A stretch of 64,000 nt of DNA from Ipomoea triloba (taxonomy: Eukaryota; Streptophyta; Magnoliopsida; Solanales; Convolvulaceae): contig NC_044922.1 in NCBI RefSeq assembly GCF_003576645.1, positions 19,076,854 through 19,140,853 on the forward strand, read 5' to 3'. The translations under genes were made by a program, and so were the position numbers. Each line of letters begins with the position of its first letter. Position 1 is the stretch's first letter. Below the pieces are notes generated by a model that did not search any database, was not told the DNA's origin, and worked only from the letters and a program-made list of their open reading frames with translations. Positions 33,318-44,026 of the stretch are shown in pieces.

Positions 33318-35809
33318 CATTCCGAAGAACTCAAACCCCGAGACCTTTGCTGATTTCCGACCAATCTCTCTCTGCACCTTTGTAAGCAAGATCTTCACGC
33401 GCATCATAGCAACACGTTTGCGCAGCTTTCTCCCAAAACTAATTTCTCAAGAACAAGCTGGTTTTGTTAAAGGAAGATCAATTCAGGATAATATTCTTCT
33501 GGCTATGGAACTGATTCAATCAATCAACAAAAGATGTCGCGGTTGTAATGTAGCAATCAAACTTGATATGATGAAAGCTTTTGACCGTGTTGCATGGCCT
33601 TTCCTGCGTGCTCTTCTGCTCAAATTTGGTTTCTCTCCTACCTTTGTCAATTTGATTATGAATAATCTCGCTGCCACACGTTTTTCAATTCTCGTCAATG
33701 GAGTGAGTAGCGGTTTCTTCCAACCTTCAAGAGGAGTTAAACAAGGTGACCCTCTATCACCATTGCTGTTCATTTTGACATCAGAAGGTCTATCAAGAGC
33801 TTTAGTCAGAAAGATCGGAACCAACATTATTCAACCGTACAAGAGTTCCTCTCTGGCTTGTCCGATCATTTCTCATTTGGCCTTCGCAGACGATATCCTA
33901 ATTTTTGCAAATGGTAGCCGCAAATCCTTACAGAATTTGAAATCCACCCTTCAAGGATATGAACATGCATCAGGGCAGAAAATTAACTTCTCCAAGAGTT
34001 TCTTTGTTACTTCTATTTTTGCCCCTGCTACCAGAATTAACACAATCTCTCGCGAGTTGGGTATGCAAAGATCCTCTACCCCTTTCAAATACCTTGGAAT
34101 AAATTTATTCAAAGGAAGAAATAGATGCAGCTACTATCAATATATTCTTGATGGGATCGACAAGCGTTTGCAAGGCTGGCAAAGAAAGCTTCTTTCTCCT
34201 GGCGGCAGAATCACTCTTATAAAACATGTTCTATCATCGATATCGCTCTACTCCTTGGCTTCCATTCAACTCCCTAAAGGAACAATCCATTCTATTGAAC
34301 AAAGAATGGCCAACTTTTATTGGGGTTCTCACAATGGACGCAACAAACGACACTGGGCTTCCTGGTCCAAACTCTGCTTCCCAGAAACTGAAGGAGGACT
34401 GGGATTTAAATCTTTGTCGGCACTACAATCTACCTTTGCTGCAAAATTATGGTTTTTATACAGAAAAGGTGGTTCATTGTGGAGCGATTATATGAGAGCC
34501 CTGCACCCAAACCCGAACATACCATCCAGATATTCTGACTCAATCACTTGGCGCCGCATGAAATCAGTTTCCTCTACAGTAGATGACAACACAACTGTTC
34601 TTGCAAATGAAATAATCTGGAAACCTTCTTCCTCAGGAGATTTCACCTTTAAGACAGCTTACAATCTTTTTCGACCTACAAGATGCATCACCTTGTCCTC
34701 AACACACATCTGGTCAAAAAATATTCCAAAAAAAATTTCAGTGTTCATGTGGAGACTACTTCATCGCCATCTCCCCTTCCCTGATCGTCTTCAAAATTTT
34801 GGTTTCCACCAACCATCAGTGTGCCCTTTCTGCTGGAACGAGAGTGCTTCCCTTGAACACTGTATGTGGAGCTGTTCATGCAGTTTGAAAATCTGGAACC
34901 ACTATGCAGCACTTCTGGATATTAATTTTACACTAGTCTCCTCAGTACGATCTGCTTGCCATGTCTGGTGGTTAGCAGATCCACCGACAAGATCTGAAAC
35001 AGGCTGGAGCAATGTTACAGCTACATTCCGAGATTTAATGCCCTGTTTCATTCTATGGATCTTATGGAAGAAATATAATACTTTGATTCATGATGGGGGA
35101 CGTTTCTCCCATGATAGAATTATTCAAGAAGTGAAAAAAGAATGTTTTGATCTCTCCATTGCTCATCCCTTTCAGTCCACTAAATCCTCTGACCGAAGAC
35201 TTATTGACGTTGGCTTGGTGGTTTTTTTCACTGCACCAAAACCAAAGAGGACTCTCTGGATTAAATGGCATCACCCTCCCTCTGGCAGATTGAAGCTCAA
35301 CTCCGATGCCGCCTTCTCCTCGGTCTCATGTGGAGGTGGCGCTGTCCTTCGCAACTCTAATGGTGCCATTGTTGCTGCTTTATCCTTTCCCCTTTCAGCT
35401 ACTTCTGCGCTGGAAGCCGAAGCACTTGCTCTCGACTTCGCCATGAGATGGTGTGATTTGGTTGCACGAAAACCAACTCTCATTGAGATTGATTCATCGG
35501 TTCTAGTCCATCTTATCCTTCATAATGATGCTCCGATTCCATGGAAGGTCCGTCAATCTGTTACCAATATCCGTCAATTGCTCTCTTCTTGGTCAGCTTC
35601 AGTCGCTCACTCCTATCGAGAAACAAACATGGTTGCAGACTCTTTAGCTAACTTTGGTTGCTCTCTACTAGCTCCCTCTCTTTTTTTCACCCTCAACTCC
35701 TTACCACCCTCTGTTCTCACATTTCTCTTGTACGACTGGCGGGGTTTCTTGACCCCGAGAATAATTTTTCAATAAAATTTCTTTCTTGATAAAAAAAAAA
35801 AAGAAAAAA
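33318..35809 (+). mobile_element. 5'-truncated L1-type LINE
   Basis: It is flanked by a 15-bp target duplication and ends in an A-rich tail (35791-35809). The 5' end begins inside the reverse transcriptase region, so ORF1, the endonuclease and the start of RT are missing, as expected from incomplete target-primed reverse transcription. Confidence 0.96.
33319..35775 (+). CDS. LINE reverse transcriptase / RNase H polyprotein, N-terminally truncated
   Basis: An open frame of about 818 codons enters at the LINE's 5' end (IPKNSNPETFADFRPISL) with no start of its own; the first ATG is 33418. From that ATG, RT motif A is KLDMMKAFDRV (D50), motif B GVKQGDPLSP (107-116) and the catalytic motif C FADD (156-159). 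A zf-RVT zinc-binding domain follows (about 430-495, with CPFCWN and EHCMWSC). A plant-type RNase H (RVT_3) follows from about residue 620 (LKLNSDAAF, then ALEAEALAL and NMVADSLANFG). The frame has no stop until TAA 35773, so the insertion is young. With the endonuclease gone it cannot retrotranspose by itself. Confidence 0.92.
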   Translation: MPKNSNPETFADFRPISLCTFVSKIFTRIIATRLRSFLPKLISQEQAGFVKGRSIQDNILLAMELIQSINKRCRGCNVAIKLDMMKAFDRVAWPFLRALLLKFGFSPTFVNLIMNNLAATRFSILVNGVSSGFFQPSRGVKQGDPLSPLLFILTSEGLSRALVRKIGTNIIQPYKSSSLACPIISHLAFADDILIFANGSRKSLQNLKSTLQGYEHASGQKINFSKSFFVTSIFAPATRINTISRELGMQRSSTPFKYLGINLFKGRNRCSYYQYILDGIDKRLQGWQRKLLSPGGRITLIKHVLSSISLYSLASIQLPKGTIHSIEQRMANFYWGSHNGRNKRHWASWSKLCFPETEGGLGFKSLSALQSTFAAKLWFLYRKGGSLWSDYMRALHPNPNIPSRYSDSITWRRMKSVSSTVDDNTTVLANEIIWKPSSSGDFTFKTAYNLFRPTRCITLSSTHIWSKNIPKKISVFMWRLLHRHLPFPDRLQNFGFHQPSVCPFCWNESASLEHCMWSCSCSLKIWNHYAALLDINFTLVSSVRSACHVWWLADPPTRSETGWSNVTATFRDLMPCFILWILWKKYNTLIHDGGRFSHDRIIQEVKKECFDLSIAHPFQSTKSSDRRLIDVGLVVFFTAPKPKRTLWIKWHHPPSGRLKLNSDAAFSSVSCGGGAVLRNSNGAIVAALSFPLSATSALEAEALALDFAMRWCDLVARKPTLIEIDSSVLVHLILHNDAPIPWKVRQSVTNIRQLLSSWSASVAHSYRETNMVADSLANFGCSLLAPSLFFTLNSLPPSVLTFLLYDWRGFLTPRIIFQ

Positions 35810-36220
35810 AAGTCATGAGTAGGGAATCAGGAGAGGATATTAGCAAGGAATAGGGGAGGATATTATGCTATTTACTTCCTATACAATATAAGATATTATA
35901 AATAGGGAGTCTTTCTTAGTGTTGAGGAAGGCAGTAGTAATTAGAATAAAATAAGGGCTAAGTTTAGCTGGGCAAGAACCATTTCTTGCTGGAGGATATT
36001 TTACATATCCTTGTTTCCTTTTTCAGTTTAATTTTCCATTGTTCTTTCCTCTACTGCTCTTTTCAGTTTAATTTTCCATTGTTCTTTCCTTTTTCAGTTT
36101 AATTTGCGTGTTGACTCATTAGAGAATAGCCAGGAGGAGATGCGTACAGATATGGAGGGAATGCGTACAAAGATGGAGGAGATGCGTTGTGAGATAAAGG
36201 GTCGTAGGGACGGTGATGTC

Positions 36221-37364
36221 ACTACAAGAAAAATGCACATAGACAACAGTTTTTGACGAAAGTGTTCTCTTTTGTATAAAAGACAACAATTTTGGACAAA
36301 ACCGTTGTCTTTGACGCAACACTTTTACCAAAGACAACAGTTTTTACAGAACCGTTGTCTGTAGTGTGTTGTCTTTATGCATTTTGTCAAAAGACAACAC
36401 CACAAAGACAACGGTTTTTAAAAACCGTTGTCTATGTGCAATTTTTTTAAATAAAAGACAACGGTTTTATGTAACCGTTGTCGTTGGTGTGTTTTCTTTA
36501 AGTGCACTTGCATACACAACACTACAAAGATAACGATTTTTAAAACCGTTGTCTTTGCGTGTTTATTCTTTTAAAATAGACAACAGTTTTATTTAACCGT
36601 TGTCATTTGTGTGTTGTCTTTAAGCACACTTTAATAGGCAACACTTCAAAGACAACAGTTTTTTTTAAACCGTTATCTATGTGCATCCCGTTTTTTAATT
36701 AGACAACAATTTTATGTAACCGTTGTCGTTGGTGTGTTGTGTTTAAGTGCACTTGAATACACAACACTACAAAGTGTCTTTGCACGTTTATTTTTTTTTA
36801 AAAAAAATACAACGATTTTATTTAGCCGTTGTCGTTTATGTGTTGTCTTTAAGCACACATTAATAGACATCACTTCAAAGACAACGGTTTTAATAAAACC
36901 GTTGTCTTTGTGCACCTTTTTTTATTGATAGATGACCAAAAATGATCATGTCACAATCATACTAGGACTAAAAGTGGATGCTATCTTAAAAAAGGACAAA
37001 AAGTGGACTGTCGTCTATAACTCTAGGACTAAAAATAGAATTAACTCTAATAGTAGTATTTATATAAATAAAAATCAAAATCAAAATTAAAACAAAAACA
37101 AAATGAAAAAAAAAGGAGGAAGGAAGCAATGCGCTGCTTCCTTTTAATTTTACCACTTTTCCCACCGTCCCATCAACTCCAAAGTTTTATTTATTTTTAT
37201 TAATTTTTTTAATTAAGGACGTTTTGGGAAAAATTATTTTTCCCTAAAACACCATATGCAAACGTTGCTAAATGTAGTGTTTCCAAAAATTTATCAAACA
37301 ATAAATTTGTCATTTCAACAACACTCAATAGACAATGGTTTTTAACCGTTGTTTTTCTCGTGTT
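36221..37364. mobile_element. Non-autonomous CACTA-type element
   Basis: The left end CACTACAAGAAAAATGCAC is a classic En/Spm (CACTA) terminus. The right end near 37350-37364 reads TTTTTCTCGTGTTGTG, a diverged inverted copy. The subterminal region 36240-36925 is an array of palindromic AGACAACGGTTTT/AAAACCGTTGTCT units. The interior 36926-37330 is AT-rich and contains the GGACTAAAAGTGGA-type repeat. No transposase is present. A 3-bp target duplication could not be fixed. Confidence 0.75.
36240..36925. repeat. Subterminal palindromic array, AGACAACGGTTTT units
   Basis: About six units of roughly 110-120 bases, each with AGACAACGGTTT, its inverse AAACCGTTGTCT and GTGTTGTCTTTAAGTGCAC. In CACTA elements such subterminal repeats bind the transposase-associated protein. 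Confidence 0.8.
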
Positions 37365-37394
37365 GTGGAACACGAACTGGAGTTCCTCTCTACT

Positions 37395-37860
37395 GGACAT
37401 ATTCCTAGGCGCGTGGTTGAAGAAGATGACAATTCCTATAAAAAGAAGACTAGTAATACTGGGTTTGGATGATCTTCTGGGTCTGCTAAGCAAAATTCAG
37501 CCAATTCTTTTATATCTACCCATCCTCAACCCTAGTCTTTATCAAACAACTTACCCGTTAGAAAAAAATCAAAGTACTTCATACCATTCCCAAGCTCACT
37601 CCTCCGCATCTCCTATTCGGAATGCCAGTCTGAACATATCACAAAAATAGGCTCGCCAATATTCCCACCGCGAGTATATAGACATGAGGGCCAAAGGACT
37701 TTGTTTTCTTTGTCAGCTACCATATAGTCCTATGCATGTCTATCCGAATAAGTCTTTACGGACACTTATTGCAACGGAAGATGAGGGAGACGATGCAGGT
37801 GAAGAACCAAGACGAGTTTGAATGCATTGACCAACCTACCCTAGGATGACCCTACTTCAA
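37395..37860 (+). pseudogene. Ty3 gag remnant with zinc-knuckle-like motif
   Basis: The frame near 37675-37780 reads RAKGLCFLCQLPYSPMHVC, matching the divergent CX2CX7HXC zinc knuckle at the end of Ty3 gag. It is followed by NKSLRTLI and an acidic stretch before a stop. Upstream frames are Ser/Gln-rich linker. Protease and the rest of pol are missing before the right LTR. Confidence 0.65.
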
Positions 37861-38287
37861 TGGATATTTCATATTTTCACTCTAGCCTTAGAGACAAGCT
37901 ACTTCAGTCGAGGGTGGCAATGATAGAACAACAGTGGATTATTACTCATGGAGAAAGAAAGGAAATCAGGACACAAATATAAATCAATCAAGTAGCATAA
38001 TTTCATATTACAAATAACCTCATGGGATGGATTGCAGCAGGGAATCAAGGGAGGATATTAGCAGGGAATCAGGGGATATTATGCTATTTATTTCCTATAC
38101 AATATAAGATATTATAAATAGGGAGTCTTTCTTAGTGTTGAGGCAGCCAGTAGTAATTAGAATAAAATAAGGGCTAAGTTTAGCTGGGCAAGAACCATTT
38201 CTTGCTGGAGGATATTTTACATATCCTTGTTTCCTTTTTCAGTTTAGTTCTCCATTGTTCTTTCCACTACTGCTCTTATCTCTAACA

Positions 38288-38990
38288 AAACGCCACTGCG
38301 GAGGATGCTTCAATTGCTTCTACATTTTCATACTTGAAAAGCAACATTATATAAGAGCAGAGCATTAATTGAAAAGAAAAGTAACTAGTGTTCATTTGGA
38401 TGAAGAGAATGAGAAAGAAGTGATTCTCAGTGACAACAAATTAAAAAGTCACACAAGCAAAGAGTCTTAATTGCTTCCAAACGAAGCCTAAACCATCTTC
38501 ATTCAATCCTATATCCGTAACCATTATATTAGCAAACAAGCTTTCAGGTTTTGGAGCTCTGACCTTAAAATTACTAATCCTTTCACAGTCATCCAAAACC
38601 AGCTTCTCAAGATAGACAGCTATCGCGGAGAGTAAAACTTCTCGAATGTATGCTCTGGGTGAAGTCTCGTCTTGTGAGCGTAGCGGACAAAGGACCTAGC
38701 TAGAAAGCTAATAGACAGTTTCACGGCAAGAATGTCAATAGACAGCTTTCATGAGAAATCAAACTTAAAACTTTATTGTTATTCAGCCAAACTAATTTCA
38801 AAGTTTTTTTGTGAAAACAAATTATTTATTTATTTTTTGAGAATAGAAGTCATCCAACTGGTTTATACACAAATCATATATATCAGGACCCCAAAATATA
38901 TATTAACTTGGCGAGTCTCATACAAATTAAAATTAAATTCATTTGAACTAAGTATTCATACTTAAAAGTTAAAACTAAGGCAGTTCAAAG
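38288..38990 (-). pseudogene. F-box/LRR/FBD exon debris, right of nested stack
   Basis: A minus-strand frame gives LEKLVLDDCERISNFKVRAP and ANIMVTDIGLNEDG, an LRR exon of the FBD family. Its left edge (GCCACTGCGGAGGATGCTTC) continues the sequence interrupted at 33199, judged by paralogs at 8900 and 11540. A second stretch at 38940-38990 matches 9060 and 61795. Confidence 0.6.
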
Positions 38991-39038
38991 ATTTGATATT
39001 CATGTATAACACTTGGTTGAAGCAATTCTTTTTAAACA

Positions 39039-39520
39039 CTAGTATTTTCGCCCGTGCGTTGCACGGAATGGATTTGTTATAATATTTTAAAAATATTTGG
39101 ATCGATATAAAATTATATAAACTATAAAATCGAATATTATATAGCACAATTGATGAAATTGGTTGGACAAATTATGTTTTCTGAGCTTGAATTAGAGCAA
39201 ATAATTGTCTAATTACCCGTGCGATGCATGGATAAATTTTTTTATTATATAATTAGATAATAATATAAAGATGAAATTATACAAAATTCTAATATTGAAC
39301 TACATTTATTTCATTATAAGATTAGTGCAAAAGTATCACTCAATTAAATGAATAATATATGACTTGTTTGTCTACAATTATCTTAAAAAGATCGATATGT
39401 AATATGACTTATGTAATATTTTATTGGTTAAATAATTAATAAAATATTTAATTAATTGACTACAAAAGTTTGGGCGAGAAAAATGAAATAGGAGGATTTT
39501 ACTTTTAAATATAGTATAGA
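39039..39520 (-). mobile_element. Non-autonomous Helitron, 482 bp
   Basis: On the minus strand the element starts TCTATACTATATTTAAAAG (39520 downward) and ends with hairpin CCGTGCAACGCACGG then GCGAAAATACTAG at 39039. It sits between A and T. The ends match the 3.0 kb Helitron at 2342-5342. A second, worn hairpin at 39217-39235 suggests an older element inside it. Confidence 0.85.
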
Positions 39521-40022
39521 TCAATAGTAGTATATATATATATATATATATAAGTATTCGAATTATTATTATTCGTGTAAATAATAATTAATACTCCATA
39601 CATTATTATTTCTTATAAAATTATGCAGAATTTTCAAGGAATTTTCTTTTTTATTACGCATAATTTGTTTCCATTATTCTTACAATTATAATGGTTTAAT
39701 TATTCTAAGAATTTGGTAAATAAAATTTTGTTACCAATTAAGCTTTATTAAAAAAAAATTACCAATTAATTAATAATATTAGTTTGTGTGGGAAAGCTGA
39801 AGAGGAGAATTTTACTTTTATTAATAGTATAGATTGATTGATACGTGAATATAGAAACAATATTACCAATTAATAGATATTAGTTAATTTGCATTTTACA
39901 TTTTCTTACCAAATAAGCTTTATTAATATATTATTTGACCAATAAAATATTTAATTATTTTACTACAAAATTTTGGGCGAAAAAGTGAAATAGGAGAATT
40001 TTACTTTTATATATAGTATAGA
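39521..40022 (-). mobile_element. Two further Helitron 5' ends in tandem
   Basis: Minus-strand heads TCTATACTATTAATAAAAG (from 39833) and TCTATACTATATATAAAAG (from 40022), each with the CTCCT box, follow the intact copy in the same orientation. No separate 3' end was found for each, so they are nested or truncated relatives. Confidence 0.6.
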
Positions 40023-40123
40023 TTAGTTTAGAATTAGCCACAACAGTGGCTAACTTTGTTAAGGATGCAAGAATTGAATATGATTTTTCATTAAATCTTA
40101 TAATAATTTTGTTTCTTTTACAG

Positions 40124-40323
40124 CATGTTTGGTTCACGGAATGGATTTGGAGGAAATATGAATGCTATTCCATAAGGAATAGAATAAGTAAGGAATAGGA
40201 CATAGTATTCTATTGTTTGGTTCGCTGAAAGAATAGATTTCAGAAATTTTATTCCAATGTTTAGTTGGTTAAAGGAATAGAAATAGAATATATATTTAAA
40301 AGACATAAATAACCATATACAAA

Positions 40324-40379
<56 letters not shown>

Positions 40380-41480
40380 TTAAGATTTTTATATAATATT
40401 ATTCTACAGCAATTACAATATTAATAAAATGATCTATAAATTATGAAATAAAATATTCATATAAATAACAAATAATTTTAAAGAAAATTTAATAATATTT
40501 AGAAGAAGAGATTATGAAATCTTCATGAAGTTGGTTTGAGATGTGTGTATCTCCTTATTTCAAGAGTCTTCCTACAACAAATGATCATATTCAATAGTGC
40601 TAATATTACTATACAATGTGATGAGATTATCCTATGGAGAATACAAGCTCTATACGCCATTCGAAGCAGCCAAAAGGATGCAAAGTGGTCACTCACTTCT
40701 AGTGCAGCAAGAACACTAAGCACGCAATCACTCATGGCATCTTTCCACCGGAAAATTCAAGAAGATCAACACTTTGCTAGAAATAATCAACAAATGTTGT
40801 ATTATGAATGAACCAAATGAGATTTTAGATTCCTGAACTAATTAAAGTTGTACTTAGATTACATTTCATTTTTATATTTATTTATTTAAATGTATATATT
40901 GTGAATTATTTGGAAAGAGTTATTTATTTTTTGGTATAAAATTTAAAAAATTGTATCCAACACTTGATTATTTGTATAATATTTAATTAATCTATATTAA
41001 ATATTAATCTTATTTTAATCGTTATATTTATTTATTTAAATGTGTATATTGTGAATTATTTGGAAAGAGTTATTTATTTTTTGGTATAAAATTTAAAAAA
41101 TTATACCCCAACACTTGATTATTTGTATAATATTTAATTAATCTATATTAAATATTAATCTAGTTTTAATCGTCTTGATGAGATGATATTATTTATGTTT
41201 AATAATATAAATTAATGTATAAACATTTAACAAAAATATAATAATATATTTTAAGTTTAATTAAGGGTGAAATAGTAAATAAGAAAATTTGTCTATTCCT
41301 GAGAACTCAGGAATAGGTTAATACCAAGGGGGGTCTAGTAATAGCTATTGCCCTTGCAAGGGTAATAACTCATTCCCAGGAACAATGTTCCTAGGAATAA
41401 AAAGCACTACCGAACAAAGGAATAGGTCTATTCCCGGAAATGCTATGTCATTCCAGGCCTATTCCGCGAACCTAACATGC
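40124..41480. mobile_element. Non-autonomous element, twin copy 1 (TIR GCATGTTNGGTTC)
   Basis: The left end GCATGTTTGGTTCACGGAAT and the inverted right end (CGCGAACCTAACATGC) form terminal inverted repeats. The interior holds a (TTA)n tract (40326-40378), a weak 91-codon ORF without known domain (40536-40811), and a tandem duplication of about 151 bp (40869-41172). It is about 1357 bp long and resembles common plant hAT or Harbinger-derived MITE ends; superfamily undecided. Confidence 0.7.
40869..41172. repeat. 151-bp tandem duplication in twin copy 1
   Basis: Two nearly identical units, each with GTGAATTATTTGGAAAGAG and a TTAATTAATCTATATTAAAT end. Confidence 0.85.
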
Positions 41481-41713
41481 GGTTAATGTTCTAGGATATA
41501 GGATATCAAGGGTTGCGAAACATTCCCCCATGAGTGACTTGAACCCAAGGCTCTACGTCATCTTATTCACACCTATTAGGTATTTATGAGCTCCATATTA
41601 TAGCATGAGAATCCCAATAAGAATTAATGTTATGAGTGCCGAATCACTAAGAATGTGATTTTAGTATAGCAATTGTCATCTACATTCTATTTAACATACA
41701 AATTCTTTTACAA

Positions 41714-41936
41714 CACGTTTGGTTCACAGAATGGATTTGGAGGGAATAGGAATGCTATTCCATAAAGAATAGAATAAGTATGGAATAAAACAGGAATTGT
41801 ATTATATTGTTTGGTACGCTGAATGAATAGACTTTAAGAATTGCATTCCAATGTTTGGTTGGTTAAAGGAATAGAAATGAAATATATATTTAAAAGACAT
41901 AAATACCCTTATACAGATTTATTCTTCTTCTTCTTC

Positions 41937-41991
<55 letters not shown>

Positions 41992-43321
41992 ATAAGATTT
42001 TTATATAATATTATTCTATAGCAATTACAATATCAATAAAATGATCTATAAATTATGAAATAAAATATTCATATAAATAATAAAAAATTTAAAGAACATT
42101 TAATAATATTTAGAAGAAGAGATTATGAAGTCTTTAGGAAGTTGGTTTCAGGAAGTTGGTTTGAGATGTGTGTATCTCCTTATTTCAAATAGTCTTCCTG
42201 CAATAAATAATCAGATATTCAATATAATAGTCCTAATATTACTATAAAATGTGATGAGATTATCCTAAGGAGAATACAAGCTATATGTGCCATGTGATGA
42301 GATTATCCGAAGGAGAATACAAGCTCTATATACCATTCGAAGCACCCAAAAAGATACAAAGTGGCCACTCACTTCTAATGCAGCAAGAACACAAAGAACG
42401 CAATCACTCATGGGCATCTTTCCATCGGAAAATGGCTGGAATAACCAACAAATGTTGTATTATGAATGAACCAAATGAGATTTTAGATTCCTGAGCTAAA
42501 CCTGTACTTAGTTCATTTCATTTTTATATTTATTTATTGAAATGTGTATATTGTGAATTATTTGGAAAAAGTTATTTATTTTTTGGTATAAAATTTAAAA
42601 AATTATACCAACACTTGATTATTTGTATAATATTTAATTAATCTATATTAAATATTAATCTTGTTTGTATAATATTTAATTAATCTATATTAAATATTAA
42701 TCTTGTTTTTATAATATTTAATTAATCTATATTAAATATTAATCTTGTTTTAATAATATTTAATTAATCTATATTAAATATTAATCTTGTTTTAATCATA
42801 TTTAATTAATCTATATTAAATATTAATCTTGTTTTAATCGTATTTAATTAATCTATATTAAATATTAATCTTGTTTTAATCGTATGGTATTATTTATGTT
42901 TAATAATATAAAATATATGTATAAATATTTAACAAAAATATATAAATACATAAAGAAAAATATAAAAGATTATTAAAACGAAATTAACAAAAAATAACAG
43001 GTGCAAAACAGGAATATAAATTTTTTTTAAATAGTGTGGAAGAACAATGTTGCGTTATATTTGGCTCAATATTGTTCACTATCAGAAAAAATTTGTCATT
43101 TAGAGTGTTGTGAAAATAGTAAATAAGAAAATTTGCCTATTCCTGAGAACTCAGAAATAGGTTAATACCAAGGGGGTTGGTAATAGCTATTACCCTTGCA
43201 AGGGTAATAGCTCATTCCTAGGAACATTGTTCATGGGAATAAAAAACATTACCAAACAGAGGAATATGTCTATTCCCGGAAATGTTATGCCATTCCAGGC
43301 CTATTTCGTGAACCAAACATG
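41714..43321. mobile_element. Non-autonomous element, twin copy 2
   Basis: Same ends, order and orientation as 40124-41480, only 233 bases downstream. It has a longer (TTC/TTA)n tract (41926-41990), a local duplication of GATGAGATTATCC around 42250-42325, and six 42-bp units (42628-42886) where copy 1 has a single unit per 151-bp repeat. The intervening 41481-41713 holds no gene. Confidence 0.7.
42628..42886. repeat. Six 42-bp tandem units
   Basis: Each unit contains TTTAATTAATCTATATTAAA and ATTAATCTTGTTT. Units differ mainly by one or two bases near the junctions. Confidence 0.92.
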
Positions 43322-43499
43322 CGGTTAGAGATAGTATCAAGTATTAGAACAATAGAACTACAAAGTATTGCACAAAGTCACAAGTTGCATTATACTCCAT
43401 AACTCAATTCAATACATTTGAACTAAATATTCATAGTTTTAGTTGAATTACAAAATACTAATACTAACTCAAAATTAAATTGTAAATAATTTAAATTAA

Positions 43500-43905
43500 A
43501 GACTCATAAGAGGGAAGGAGTTGCACTTATTGACCGACCTAGGAAACAAATTAAAATTCCATCCTTGCCTTACAAAAATTTGTCACTTGCTTCTTGCACA
43601 ACCATTATTATTGATCACATTTCTGTGATCCATGGATGTGCAACCAGGCTATAATTACACTTGCACTCCAAGAATGCAAGTTGTGCTTTCGGAGATATAC
43701 GAGGGAAACTCAACAACTCTCTTAAAATTTTGAGAGCTATAGTAGCATCAATATTTGCACCTTCTTGGATAATAATTTTCTCTAGTGCAGGGGATTTTGA
43801 GAGCAATACTTTCACAAAATGCATTTCATATTTTGATCCACTAAACGACTCAATCTTGATTGTCTTAAATATCTTCCTTGACAAATATGTTATTTTGGAA
43901 AATGA
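43500..43905 (-). pseudogene. F-box/FBD protein, terminal exon
   Basis: The minus-strand frame gives FKTIKIESFSGSKYEMHFVK, then LLSKSPALEKIIIQEG, ALKILRELLSFPRISPKAQL and AFLECKC, ending with a stop at 43615-43617. This is the terminal exon and FBD domain of the At1g13570-like family, the best preserved one in the window. No F-box exon lies upstream; the sequence runs into TA repeats at 43958. It may have lost its 5' exons. It is paralogous to 62880-63170. Confidence 0.7.
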
Positions 43906-43955
43906 TATCTCCACATGTATTTTGGAAAAATATTTTATGAAGATTATGAGACAAA

Positions 43956-43957
<2 letters not shown>

Positions 43958-44024
<67 letters not shown>
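43958..44024. repeat. (TA)n microsatellite
   Basis: About 33 TA units, reading into spurious ORFs on both strands. Confidence 0.97.

Positions 44025-44026
<2 letters not shown>

Larger units (their letters stand above)
33200..38287 (+). mobile_element. Small Ty3-type element carrying nested LINE and CACTA insertions
   Basis: The right LTR is 37921-38287 (367 bp, TGATAGAACA to TCTCTAACA). The left LTR is 33200-33317 plus 35825 to about 36060, split by a LINE. The two LTRs match closely, including a TATAAATA box (35897-35904, 38113-38120). Without the insertions the element is about 1.5 kb. The interior keeps a coiled-coil gag start (36115-36220, EEMRTDMEGMRTKMEE) and a gag zinc-knuckle region (37650-37860), and has no pol. 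The left LTR end has a 40-bp duplication around 36020-36105. No perfect target duplication was found. Confidence 0.85.

Noticed and set aside
33516..33827. Antisense ORF within the LINE
   Set aside because: It is the shadow of the reverse transcriptase frame.
41530..41600. SINE or tRNA remnant with a GGTTCAAGTC box B on the minus strand
   Set aside because: No acceptable box A at the right distance and no tail; too weak to annotate.
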